NCBI GenBank assembly: GCA_026874595.1
Contig: CM049309.1
Location: forward strand, 72,340,926-72,404,925
DNA: 64,000 nt
Direction: 5' to 3'
Source: Sipunculus nudus
Taxonomy: Eukaryota; Annelida; Sipuncula; Golfingiida; Sipunculidae
Both the position numbers and the translations under genes were made by a program. Below the pieces are notes generated by a model. The model was not told the DNA's origin and did no database searches. It was given only the letters and a program-made list of their open reading frames with translations. Below, piece by piece: positions 26,738 through 41,614 of the stretch (position 1 is the first letter of the stretch; the number at the start of each line of letters is the position of its first letter).

Positions 26738-29700
26738 CATTTTACAACTAGAGGTGTCCGTTTCTCGGGCTATATTTTCTTGATTGCTATTACCCCAGAC
26801 AGGCAGGTACAGGAAATTAACATAGTGAACATCTCCATGTTTTCTCTACAAGTCTTACGTGTTTTTTATGTTTTCCATCCTGTTAACCAAAAAGAATACG
26901 TATTTATGCACCCTATGAATATGAGTTCTCATTATAATACAAAACGGGATAAAAAATGTATTTTGAATCTGAAGTCTTCTAGTCTTTTCCGCAAGAAACG
27001 GTCTTTGGCAGAACGTTGCAATGTGAATAAGGCCTTGGACTGAAGATGCCCTGCTTTTAGGTATGGTGAGACATCTGGTGGCAAATTGTCTTACACATAA
27101 CACACTATCACAAAGATATAAGATATTAAGGATTATATAAATATAAAGTAATAAAAATTGGAAACTGAAAGATCATAGAAAACAAATTTAAATTATTCCT
27201 TCATGATGAATCGATTTAATGCTTTAAACAGACCCTGGACTGGGGAGTCACTGCCTGGCCAGAAAAATGAGGCGGCCCTCTTGCCTTGTCTCATCGCAGT
27301 CAACCAGAACTGTGAAAAGTAAGGAAAGTCAGATAACAATTGATTAATAGCTATTAACCTAGGTAACACACTCATTTTATCACAACGGATATGTTACCGC
27401 CCGTCACCTTGAATGATTCATGAAGAAAAGGTCGCCGATAACGGCCCCAAAAACATATACTGGTATATATACTAGATACCATTTGTCATGTTTCTCTATA
27501 TCATTTATTAGACTGTTTTCTAAACAACACACTTTTTGTCCATATTCCCTCGTCTCTTATTTCATTTGCACCAGGAAGTTTATCAGTGCATATTATTATG
27601 TCACCTGGATGTAGCATATATGGTGAATCTTTGAATACATATCATTCCCTTCAACAAAATATTCTTCACAAAATATACTTTCTCAAGCCCTTTTGTGTGA
27701 TGATTTGATAAATACCGTCCTTAAACTTTGTATATATGATGTTTTAAATTTTTGAATGATATTTATGTACGCCTAAAAAAATTACTTTCAAGTACTTGTG
27801 AAGAGGGACTCAGTATAATTGAATATCGAGGCATTTAGTTACTTTTGATAACACAAACTAACGCTTCCACTTACGCTATGGATCTGCGTTTATAAAATCA
27901 CTGACAAAGTTTCAAATATTTAAATATATATCTTTCAAAGGTGTATAAACATTTTTTTAATGTATTGTTCTATATCGGCTCTGGTGTAATTAGAAAAACA
28001 TGATAAGATTCAGTGCGTCACCTACCGGGTCACCGCCCCACCAGTGGCTGTCGAATTTGCTTTGTGTTCTGATTGAAAATAATTCCTTTCTCTCTCGGTC
28101 GTACATACTGTTGTCAATTATACCATGCGATTCTGGATATAAACCCTGAAAGTAAAAATTAAGTATCTTACTCTGTGTCTTATTCACTCGCAAAACAATG
28201 TTTGTGTTTAGGACCTAAATACATTTTTAACACGTGATTTGTCTAACTTTTTCACGAGTTTACTTGCTAAAAAACGTTTAACTTGCACACATTTAAACTA
28301 GATGTGTTAAACAATATGACGTGTCCTGCTTCTACACGCGTTTAGTTTTGTGTTTCGCAATATTGTGCGTTTAGCTTCTAAACGCGTTCAACCGTTAGCA
28401 ATATGGGGGCTATATTAACTGACTTCAGCCGAAAATTACCTATTTTGACGGTAACTTAGATAAATTATCACTTTCAATAAAATTTATAAAACTGACTTAA
28501 GCTCGTTTTTGGGCTTAAGTCTGACCTGATAAGTAAGAATTTTAGCCAGGATCGACAACTTGGCTGAATGACACATTTTTTGTGGCGTAATCACCCTTAT
28601 GACGACAGGGAGTTGAATGCCCGTCTCCTGTTCCATAGAACTGTCATTTTGATGCTCGCTGTGCTACCGGCCACGGTACTCAGCCCCTCCATGCGGGGCA
28701 ACTGATGTATTTAGCTTCTACACGCGTTTAGCCTTCATGTGTTTGGCTTCTCAACACAATTACGGTGTGTGTGTATATGTATGTGTATGTCACGATTCAC
28801 CTGTACGCGCGATACAAAGTTAAATATCGTGTCGGTATCATCCTATACAAGTCTTTCCATGTATTATAGCACATGCGGTTGTGTCATTCTGTCAAATTTT
28901 TTCATAGATTTTTGCAAAAATATTTTTTTTCATAACTTTGGATCATAATGTAACTAAAAAATCGATGTTTGCATTTTTTTCTTCCACCATCTTGGATAAA
29001 TGGCGGCCATATTAAAATCAGGGTTATTTATCACTCGAAAACTGCCATTATAAACAGGGGTAACCCAAGAACAATTTGATAGTCCTCAATAGACAATTTT
29101 CTTAGACAATAGTTGTTCCGGGGTATTTTTCTGTAGAGTCGATTTCTGCTATCAAAAATGATGTATTGTACGTATTTAATTAGCAGTAGTCTTTTCATAA
29201 GAGGATTAAATATTTGCTTATTATTTCACATTCCGGTAGTTTAAATAATTGCTTGTATTACTGTTTGCAGTATTGAAAATTGGCATATTTAGAAAGATTC
29301 ATTGCAGAAAAAAAAATCAAATGTAACGAAATGTGGGTATCATTTAAATTTAACACAGAGCGTACAATTGATCACTACGGATGATGTTAACACAGGAAAA
29401 TGCTGATTCTATATCTATGTAATAAGCCAATAAAGTCAAGAAATGTAATAAAGGATAATTTTTACCGTACAAGGTGTTTCAGTAAATATTATTGACAAAA
29501 GGTGATAAATGGTTCATGTAATTGACATTTTATAAACTAACTTCACTTTGAAATATAAGTGTAAATACAAGGGTGGCAGTGTTAAACGCTGCGGTTTTAT
29601 TATTTCTTTTATATAATTACTTTCCACTTATTATTTCAGATATGCAAATTTAAGCAAATTATCTCACTAAATATGGACAAGACAACATTTTCGAAGCAGA

Positions 29701-32700
29701 AACAGATTCTACAGGAAAAATACTCCAGAATCAACAAAGACAAGTTTTCTATTGAAGATTATCAAATTGTTCTTGAGTTACCCCTGTCTAAAATGGCGAT
29801 TTATAACCCTGGTTTTAATATGGCCGCATTTTTTATCCAAGATGGCGGAACAAAAAATGCAAACATTTAGTTTTAGTTCATTATGATGCAAAATTATGAA
29901 AATGTATTTTTGCAAAAATCTATATGAATTAGACATAGACCCCCATTTAGACATAACCGCATAGACTATATGGTAAGGCAGCCTTATGTTTTAAATTCAG
30001 TGGAAGTAAGTCACCTACTTCAATCTTAGTCACGGCAATGTTTAAAGAAACATTTAAAACTTATATTAGTGTAAGGATATTATTAGAGCATCATTTGTTA
30101 AACCTGATATTACATTTTTTTTACAAAACAAAATTATCTCTATCTGTCACGGCTAAAAAGCTGGCTGGATAACTCCTTGGTCCAAGTCACAATATTGTTT
30201 ACGAAATTGCGGAAAATAATTATATTAATTTAAATTATGAAATTTCACGTGATTACCGTGACGATGGAGTAATGATTCGGGAAGGTCTTGGTGGGGTACA
30301 CGGCCCTCATGTGGGTAGCACGGACGCCACATTCGCTGAGCTTTTTCAGAGTTGGTGTAACGTTTCTCTGCAAGTAGTCAGGACGAAAGCCATCCAACGA
30401 GATGATTAGCAGCGGTGCACTGGTAAACCTGGGAAAATTAGTCAAAACAATGGCAGTAAATTGCATTCAGAAATTACGTTTTTTAACAATTAGCACAAGG
30501 TAAAAATATTAATCTGAATCTATGGACCTTTTTTTATTCAAAGGCTTCCTTCCGATGATAATGAATTAAGGCTATTTCTTTTTTCCCTGTCTGGACCCAG
30601 ACTTCTCCTGTATGTACCATGACTGAGAATAGCCCCCGTCATCTGAATGACTGAAAGGAATATCAACTCGTGACCACGAAAAGATCCAGACCCCTTATCA
30701 AAGATCTAACCAGTGCAAGGAGTTGTTGCACTGTGCAAATATTTCCTGTGTTGCCGTATATTGTTTGTTTATGGGCCTGGCGGAGGCTGTGACTTCTGAG
30801 ATAGAAAGGTAAGACCACGCAACGCGTGACTCTTTTGTTGGAAATCGCACTAGCAACGACAATAGTAGGCTAAGCTCGTAACCGATACGCTATCAGTACG
30901 ATATGTTATATTACTGGGCCGTATTGTAGAAACCAAACTCATGCATAATTTGTAAGAACATTGTTAAATTGTTTTTTATTAGTTGCCAGTACACAAAAAG
31001 TTCGCTAGAAATGGCCTCGCCCGGGCTGGAGGAATGCCGTGCAGGCGACTAACGGCTTCCTCACTGCGGACAAACAAAACGGTCACCAAGCTAACACTCT
31101 CCGTATGGACTGTTCGAAAGGTTTTGTGCATGCACTAACATTTTCGCCGCTAGCAGCAAACCACAACATACGGGAACTTAAAGAATTAACGAATAACAAC
31201 GATGACCAAACGAACTTCGACGTATGTCAACGAATAAAATAAAAAAAGAACGGATTGGAATACACTGTACTAATCACTTCACTGATTGTCATTCTGCTTG
31301 TATATCTTACCCTTTAGGACATGACCCCTCAGCCAAGCAGTCCGTGTCTATCCACTTGGTGTCCGGGCGAGTCATGTCGCCGGGCCGCATTTCACTCGTG
31401 GTTCGACATCTCCGGCGGGGACTAGGGGTAGGGCTACCCCGGGCCCTCAAACCAACGGCTAATCCTATGATAAGCGCCACCAGAGCCACCTAAAATATAC
31501 AAAATTGTCAAGTCTAAATGATGTGGAGAATTCAAATGAACTAAATAAATAACTTTTTGTTACTAATTTGTAACTTCTACATGTTCAGATATTGCCAAGC
31601 GTTTTATTAATGAAAAAGTGGATTTGTTGCTTCCGGTGTTAACAAAAGGATGTATGATTACAGAAAACAGACTCTACTACAATGGCGACACCTTTCGGTG
31701 ACGACTGACAGTTAATGTTCGGGTCAGTAATATCGAACAGAACAGTTATATTTTGCTAAATCCCGACTGAATAAAAAAAAACTACACTGCTGCCTCATTC
31801 TTGCTGAACACAGCAGACGATCTTTACACATAAGGCACATGGTCGCAAGCACATGGAAAATGTCCAAGCAGTATATTGGTGTTACGCAAGAGAACCGTTT
31901 GATGTGAACTTCAAATTAAAATAGTTAAAACAACTTACCGCAACTATCAATCCGACGACTGCCTTTTTACGATTCGCCGATACCTTCCTCTGAATCAGAA
32001 AAGATGAAACATTTTATAATACAACAATATAGTAATCCCTTGACGATATTTAAAATCACACATTCACCGACCACCAAAACAACCATATGCCAAATTTGAA
32101 ATGCACGCATTTTTTTCACTGTATGCATCAGCCTATGCTTTTCCTGTTCTTATATTCGAATGCTATTTATGATTATAATTTTATTATATGGTTTATATCG
32201 AATGACAGATTTTGCCGGGTAACAGATGTCCATGAAAACGAACACTCTTAGCAATGGTTTCCATTGAACTATGTTAGTACGTCACAGCTCTGTTCCTTTC
32301 CTCACCCGGTCCATGTTGCGGTTTTAGCATCACTGTTGCAGTGAGCGAGACCTTAATTGACAGAGTACCGAAACCCGATCTCGTATTTCCAAGTTATCAT
32401 GAGTTGTGGGATTGTTTTTGTAGCCTGTATTATGCGCAGACCATTAATCTTGACAACTGCACTTTATTGAACGCCGCTTGAAGATGTACCGAGTGACCCA
32501 AGAAAGGGTACCCGGGTGACTGCTTTAAAGCCAGCTATTCGCCTGCCTTATTTGTAGAATTTACGTGATTTATCAATCACTTTGAGAAAGTATAAGTGAA
32601 TAGTAGATAAAATTAGTAGATAATAATTGTTTAGGAAAGTCCATATAACGCCATCTTGACGGATGTATGAGTTAGTTTATCTCCAAGCTATATGTACCCG

Positions 32701-32916
32701 TCCCCGTGTTGACAAACAGAATAACCATGTGATCAGAGATGATCGATATTGCTTAAGTGAGAAATTTGAAATACACCAGCTGCTGTTGGCTGCTGTGGTG
32801 AGTGTTTAAAGCATCTTGTGTCATCTACTAAATCTCATATTCCGCATCACCTGCACAGTGGCGTAAATTTATCTTCCAGGGTGGGAGGGATGACTGGGAC
32901 ACACACACACTCGCTC

Positions 32917-33006
<90 letters not shown>

Positions 33007-36000
33007 CGTCTGCAAGACACATTTCAAATATATGTTCTTAATCACATTTCAAATATATTACAACTAAGTATAAGATTTTAGAAAATAAGGTATTATGTTT
33101 CCAGCATAAGTTAATTCTAAACCAGGTTAAGATATATTTCATAGTAAACTCATAAATGGAACCAAAAGCTTTAATTTCTATTTATAAATATATTTCATTT
33201 GCAATATATAACTATTATTCTATTATACTATTCCCCCCCCCTATATTGACGCCCCTGCACCTGCACGTCCTTATTGGACATGTTAGGATTTCGATGAGTT
33301 GCCAAGAACACATTATCAACTCGTGGCTATAAACAAAACGGACAGCCCGTGCACAGTGAGACCGGCACTTTTTGGTTTGATTCTATAATGGTTCAACAGA
33401 TTTCCTTTATTACATAGTCGTCAGATGGAATGGGTTCTTTCAAAGAATGGTAAAGAAGCATGGGGGGTTGGGGGACGATTCCTGACCTCCGCGTACTTTA
33501 CCAACCAGGGGGCACATACCATGTTACAAACCCCCATATTTTGCACGTAAAAGAATATAAATTCCCATAATAATTAAACTTATCTATAAAAATAGAATAT
33601 GATTCAGGAAATGTGTGCAGTGTTTTAAAGATTTACACAGCTCGCATGAGGAACGTGTCCAAAAAACTTCAATTTATGTCCAGTAGGGTTCATGATAAGA
33701 GAATTTGTGAATTATAACAATGTTTCAAATAAGAGGATGTATATATTTAGTACCTTCGATGTAAATGTTATCATGTAACAGTTAATCATACAAACAAAAT
33801 GCAGAGTACCATGTTTGGAAATGATTCTAAATCATATTACAGGTGGCATTGTTTATGCCTTCTGTTTTGTGCTTGTTTATTTGTTTGATGTCGGATTGTT
33901 TGCTTGTTATCAGAGTTTGTTTCGAAAATACTCCCAACCGAATCCAGCGAGACTTTGTGCATGAATATGAGAATTTGGAATAAGAGAAAACGAATAGCCC
34001 AATGACGTAAGATAGGGCTCCTGAATAAGGGGCGGAAGTTGGATACAGTGTATGCAGGATTGCTATCGCTTGGCGGAGGTTTACTGAGTGCCAACTTTTT
34101 AGTTCACTCTGTGAACTTATGCCATGGCGCAGCCTCCGCCGTCCACTGTCCACTGTCAACTGTCCACCGTCCACCGTCTGTTACCAAATATCTCAAGAGC
34201 CAAAGCAGCTTCTTCATAAAACTTTGCAGAATTACTGATCATGGGATTGACATGCAAATTTAAGCTTTTGGTGGCGCCACCTATATTGACCTACTTTCTG
34301 CGAGACGAAATGGTCTTTTCCACTTCTTCCAAGATAAGTCATATTATAAAGTAATATTTTGGCCTTTCATATCATAGTCAACAGTTTCTTAGAGGAAGGG
34401 GAATAATTTGAGTATAAATTCAGTCAAGTCATTTTCAAGATGACGTCTCTACAGAACTTCAAATTATGTCGATCGCAAAACTTGACAACTTGGTGTGGTT
34501 TTGTACATGATGTATTGTCTGTTACAAAATATCTTAGGAACTGCTTTAGCCTTCAGTTTCAAATTTCACAGGAATATTGATCATTTGACTGCTAAATGAT
34601 TTTTGCCTGCACATGGCGCCACCTGTGTTGACCTACTTTCTACAGGCTGTAATGGTCTTTTCTGCTTTTTCCAAGATATGTCATGAAGTATTTATTTGTT
34701 ATAATCCACCAAAACAGAGTCTCTTCTGAGACCCTTAGACTGAATCTGACTGATCTTTCTGAAACCCAGCATACTTGTTCCCTCACCTATTTAGTTGTAG
34801 GTAACAATGATGGGTGACCTTTCTGTGCAGTAAAAACCTGGGTGTCAGTTAGATAACCCCCAAATGGTAGGAGTGATTCAACGTATTGAGCTGAAATTGT
34901 GCATATCCATAGATCTTGAACTTCTCCATCTTGTACTCAAGACTGGTGGTGCCATCTGCAATCGTTTTCCCATGGCGTCCATCGGTACATTTGCTGTGGA
35001 AATTGCTTATATCTCAGAAGTGGTTGAAGGTATTGGTCTGAAATTTGGCATGCCTATCCATCTTGAAAAGTTTGCTCATAAACCAGACAGGTGGCGCCAC
35101 CTACCTTGTGCAATAGGACAGTGTCTACTTGGAAAGGAATGAATGGTATTTTCACATTCACCATTTTTTTTATCACCTGTACAGTAATTCACAGAGTGAA
35201 CATTAGACCCCTGGGTCTCTTGTTACTGTTATGCAAGTCCCCTTGACCACGCCCCGGAAATGCCCATTTGTGGTCTTAAATTATCGGGACGATGCCAAGT
35301 CTGTCAAAAGGGAATTATATCCAAATTCCTCCCATAATATATGAAGAGTTTGGCATTATTTATATTAAGGTCTATCGTAGAACCTTCTATCAGAAGCTAC
35401 ACCAAGTGTATTCGGCTAGTGAATTGTCCGAAGTCCCGATCACCTGTGCCAACGCCATAACGGTTAATATGTTAATGACATTAATATTCATGATATAAAT
35501 TTTAAAGTGCAAAATGGACATAGCATATGTTTGATCTGGGAAGATAACCAGTATTGAAATACTTTGAGAAATCGATGGTTAATAAATCCGCACGAAATAC
35601 CTTTACGTTTCCTAAAACGTACTGATAGCGTGAAACTTATAAGTCCACTAGATGTATTTGGAATTTACGTATCATACGTTCATATTATATTGGCTGTAGG
35701 TACAATAACATGGCTTCATCTTAGCCACCACACAGTGAGTAAACTAACACCTGACTACGGAGTTTTCACTGCCCTGTTAGTGGCTCACGGGGGTCCCCCA
35801 TGGGGCCCGATATTCAAGGTTAGAATAACAGTGCTAATGCGTTGCGAACTTGGCTGAAGGTCAGCGTCAAGTTTGCTTTCATATGCAACCAGTGATTGTT
35901 GTTGTGCTCACAAGGTCCATATAGCGGGTCCCCCTCATAAAATGGATATAAATGTAATCAGTACTGTCACTCGGCTTAAAATTACAATGAAGATAACACC

Positions 36001-39000
36001 TTAACAATAATAAATTCTAAAATGAATATTAAGGTTTTGAGTTTTTTAATGATCATTTTAACAATCCTCTGAATTTACTTGGAATATATGCTATACGATA
36101 TTTACATCAGTTATTTCATCAAATTGGTAGAACTCAAGTCTGTGGTCAACGCCATGGCTATATTGCTTATAATTATTGAGTTGTGTGTCACTCCCAAGAT
36201 ATTCCGTTTTTATTTATGTCATAATATTCGTATAACAGCAGTGGTTGGGTATCAAGCACTAGAGGGTAACCAGAAATAAAACATTCGATGGGTTAATTAT
36301 AGCAGTAAGATATAAAAATCTTAAGCTTGCATATTTTCTTGGCCCATAGACAGAAATAAAAATCCTTTATTGGAATCCTATCTTGATCGGCGTAAGCTTC
36401 GGTTTGTCTAGACTCAAAAATATTCGGAAATGATCTTAAGAAGGGAAGGAGTCTAGATCAAAAACGAACATTTTTTCTTCCTCCTTAAGGCCGATGTTAT
36501 ATATGACATGGATATTGCCATTTTCTTTTGAACGAGAGTAAGGACAATAGTATATGACATTAATCAAGATGTGATAATCAATTTCTTTTCATCTTTTATT
36601 TTAATATCTTTGTTTCAGTGAAACATAACATATTTTGGTGTTGAAAATGAACCTTAAATCACATATTGTTGTAGTTATGGTATTTACATTAAGACGCATG
36701 CAGTAGATGTACCCCAAACTGCAATAAAGGGGCCTTATACTATTTACATGTATATATCGGTGATATCGGCGTCACGCACAGACCTTTGTTCTTATAAATC
36801 ATCACATATATTATCAGAGACTGACCAGAGTATACTCATTTTAAATATACAGACGGAGGGATCATTTATCAATCATTTATCATACCAACTGGCTTATCTA
36901 GTCGGTTTGTGGGTCTAAAAGGACATCAAGATACCGCTGTCATGTGCAATCATTCGTTTCCAGATCAGCAATATCCAATTGTCACTGTCCCATATATGTA
37001 CACAGGTGAATAACAACAACTTGTTTGCATCTTCAGTGACAGAGAAATACTGGACCGGGAGTGTACCTTTGGATTATCGCACCAACATGGGTAGCAACCC
37101 AAGCCGACTTCGACAACAAGTTCTTTATGAACTGGCAGAAAACACGCAATTTACAGAAAACGAAATCCGTGAATGGTACAAACAATTTTTACAGGATTAC
37201 CCCAATGGGTATGCTTCACTTAAACAATTCCGAGATGCGTACGCCCAGAGGTTTTCAAACCGAAGTACTCTCAATTTTACTCTTCACATCCATGCTTGTG
37301 CTGACCCTGAAAACGGGATGAAACATCTCATGGATTTCGCCGAGTTTCTGATCGCGACGAGCGTGACCGCTCAAGCATCGCCCCGCCGGAGACTGGCCTG
37401 GGCTTTCAGTATGTTTGATGAGTACGAGGAGGGCTACATAAGCAAGGAGAAAGTCAAACACATTATTGATGTAAGTTAATACCTGTCACATTCTAAACTT
37501 TTTCATTGTCATTGTTGTAATTTATATAACTCCTTTCAGTTTCTTAACTGTACTGCTTATATACTTGTTAATAAACAATATTGCAATGTGTATATAAACC
37601 ATGCTAAATCCTAACTGTAATCTATGATCTTAACGTTTTCTCTTTAAAATATAAAATTTCTGTATGTTATCCATGTCACGGCTTTTAATGTAATATATAA
37701 AATTGATATCTCTTTTTGACACTACTCTCTCAAATGAAGTGCCGTTATTCATGATGTGCCTCATGAACTCTATATTATTTTCTTTGTCGTACTAATTTAA
37801 GCTTGCGGCGCTCCAATAACCTCTACAAATCTACACAGCGACACTTTACTGTTACTTTCTTCAAGAAACCTTTATTTACCTATACGCAATGTAAAAATGT
37901 TGCCTTCATATCATCTATATATAAGGCAGGTCCGATTTATAATCTTGGGATTTATATACTTACAGCCACTGCCTACCGTGGTATAAGGTAACAGAATGAG
38001 AAATATATATGTTGCATTGATTGAGGAAAAGATTTTCCCTTGAAACTTAATTTTTTATCAGGTGGAGGTAACCTTCCCCATTTTGAAAAATTCTGGCTTA
38101 CCTAAGTACAGAGTAATTCAGCAGAATTCCATTTCGGTTTCGGACCACTTGACAGTGCGATAGTACAGGTTTATCCTAGCCTCAACAAGCCCATGCAAGT
38201 CGTGGGTGTGTAATTCACCCCACTGCTGGGGTATAACACCGAGGAGACCCGAAAGGCGCACTCGTTTGTGAGTGAAACGCGGCCGTTGAACACATTATTT
38301 CCATTAAGCTTATACACAGTGCTTACACCTTGGGTGGGGACCGCCAGTGAAATTCTAATGCCCGTCGGTTAAGATTCGAATTCACGATCTTTCGGTTAGG
38401 AACCCAGTGCCCAGCCGCTGAACAACAGAAGCCGGATAGGCCCAAATTTCCTCCATTCTCAGTTCATAAAGGTATCAACAGTTTCCCCATGACAATACTC
38501 AGATGTTCGTTTAATGGAAATTTGCAAACTTTTATAAATTTAACTAAGAAGCATTTCGATGGCAAAGTCAACACCTTAGATCATATTTTTCGAATCCCAA
38601 GAGCAATATCTAACTGCCACGCGTGATGCAGACTTTTCTCCACATGTTTACACATCTGTTTAGAAGTCCCCATGATGTACATGTTAGGCCCCAGTCACTT
38701 TCGACCATGCACTTTCGACCACTTGCGACTTAATAATCGTAGGTAGTCTTTGGAAAGTCGCATGACAAGTCCTTACTACACGCAACAAGTCGTAGGTTGT
38801 ACTAAGAAGTCGTTAGTACTTCTAACTAGTCGGGAGTAGAATGCACGCAGTACGCATTCCTACGACTAATCAGCAGTGGTCTTGGAGAGATCGGTGGTAC
38901 TCTTTATGTGAGCGTACGACTAGTTTACGAGTGGTCGTAGGTGGTTTATGTGATCGGCAGGCATCTAAGGTACCGAGCTGTCTCAGACTGGTACCGACTT

Positions 39001-41562
39001 GTAACATAGGTCGTGACACACGGTGAGACAAACTACCAACAGGTTGAGACTAGTCACGACCGATCCCGACTAGTGGTACGTCGAGTCGTACGACCTGTCG
39101 TGATCACGAGAATTATACACAGGGCTAGGTAAATTTGGATTTGTATGATCCATGGCAGATATATCTACAAAGTGGATATAATAGTGGAAAATTTGGGGAA
39201 AAACACTTTACATAGAGCACTGTTCGATACTTTTGCTCTTGTTAGGAATTTCTACACTTTAATGACTAGAAACTAGTTTCTTCAAACTTTATTGTCCTAA
39301 ACACCGAATTGTTTTATGTACCTTTGTCCTCGGATATTCATATCCAAGAACAAAATAATCTGTACGAAACAGAACCGAGAAAAATAATCACATCAATTGA
39401 TGCAGTTTACATTTCGAAAGCTATAGGAAGGTTTTTACGAACTTCAAACTACTTTGAGCAAAATGGAAAATGTACGATGTTAAATTATATTTCTGTTGTA
39501 TAAAAAAGATAACCAGTGTAAGTGACAGAACGATAACTATTTAATGGTCGAATATACACCCGATCATAAGGGCGCCCCCTTAAACATCCTGGTTTCGATA
39601 TATGTTCGGGGTCCACTTTGTTAAGATCCTCAGCTTATTCTCAACATAATTCCCATTACGACTAGTCGTAAGTGCTGTCGCAACTCCTCTTCAGTACTCG
39701 GACGTTGCGCTATGTGGTCGTATGACCACTTGCCCAGAAAGGACAACGACTCGTATGTAACCACGACCTCTCGGTAGTTATCGTTCGACACATCGTCTCA
39801 TTCAACGATCGGTCTGTAGTAATCTTACGAGCAGTCGTTATGGCCGTATAAAATGCAGTCAGACAAGACCCTAAAACTCTCACCGATTGATTACGACCGC
39901 TCGTAACGTGGCCCCATGTGTGACGTCAAGACCAATACATAAGACATGTCGCAGATGATCGGGAACGACTATTCGGGACCATGAAGTCGTGATCGTAGGC
40001 GATCGGAGGCATGTGTGACAGGGCTCTTACTTTGTCTCATGATACATTTATACAAAGAATAGATTTATTTATTTTATTTTTCCTTTTACTCAGGCCATAT
40101 TCAATCTCCAGTCACATCCGGGTAGCGCCATGATGGACGAGACAGCAGAAGAATGCTTCGATGTCGTCTGTAAACAACAGGGCGGGGCCAAAAAGAGTCA
40201 CGTGACCGAGTCTGAATTGATTGATGGTGTGCTGAGTGTCTCTGGATTGGTTAAACTGTTACAACAAGATCAGTTGACAGGCAGTACTGGTACAGACAAT
40301 AAACAGGAAAGTGGGATGGCGTCTACAAGCTGTGCCGCTGAGGCCACTGCTGCTGAAGCCAGCGACGTAACAGTTTATGTTACCCCAACTAAATATTAAA
40401 CATATTTATACATAATTTATTCAACAAAGCCTAGGGTTGATATTTGTAAATACTTTGCTTATTACCAATGCATTGCTTTTCTAAGGAATCTTATTGGTTC
40501 AATATTGAGATGTTTCATGGCACTGACAACCTATATTGCTACTTACTACTCCTACAAGCCGAGGCGGGTAAACGTTGCGAAAGATACCAAAGTTCGTAAA
40601 ATTTGAACGTTAATATGTTCAAACGTGTTTTACTGGTATCTAGGCCCTGTTCTATTTACTTTTGTGTTTTACTATTGTGTCAGTAGTATTAATTTTTTAT
40701 AAACATTGCTGATTTTGAGTAAATGTTCCGTCTCATATAAGAACGTTTTCTTCCCTGAAAGATTGTTATGTAGTTATGTAAAAGTTATGTAGTTGTCTAT
40801 GGTAAAAGTATAAGAGTTTCCATCTTACGTGTACACATGTCACCCCGATTCATCGTTGTCATTTCATGTATTTTAAAATTAAGACATGATAATATGTACA
40901 TATGTAAAATAAACTTAAATTTGCAAATTGCAAATTTGTCTGTGGTTTGATTTTCTAGTTTATAAATGGTAACATTAGTAAGTTGAAGTCCGTGCGGTAA
41001 GCTGGCGTCTAAAATAATTCGAGTTAGTTCAATATGTCACTTCAGGGAAGAATATTTTTCTGATGTATCTTGTCAAGTCAGTTTCATCAACTGTTTCTGT
41101 GAAAGAGCTTAGTTATAGTTAGCTGACCAGAGAATCAATTTATTATAGCGTATTGAGGGCGTGTTTAGGCCGTAACGGGACAACAAATAATATTGTCGTT
41201 ATAGGTTAGATGGCTGGTGAACGAACGATCGGAGATACAGAGGATATATATACTGTGAAGTAATTTCACCAGAACGCAGATGGTTTGTATAGTGGACAGT
41301 ATCCGCTGGTCCGGGTGTCTGCATGACCGTTGCACGGTGTCTTGAATATATCATAATCTGTTGGCGTTACTCGAATAAAATTAATTACATTACCCCTTGC
41401 CTTATTACTTCGTTTGAAACGGAGAGAAAGCAGATTCCCCGTATACCGCATACCGCATACCACGGTGTATGTCGCATACTAGTAAACGGTTAATGAAAAA
41501 AATGACTATAGAGAAAATCTTTTTCGCATACCGCATACCTGCGTGCTAAGTAAACTTTAACA

Positions 41563-41614
<52 letters not shown>

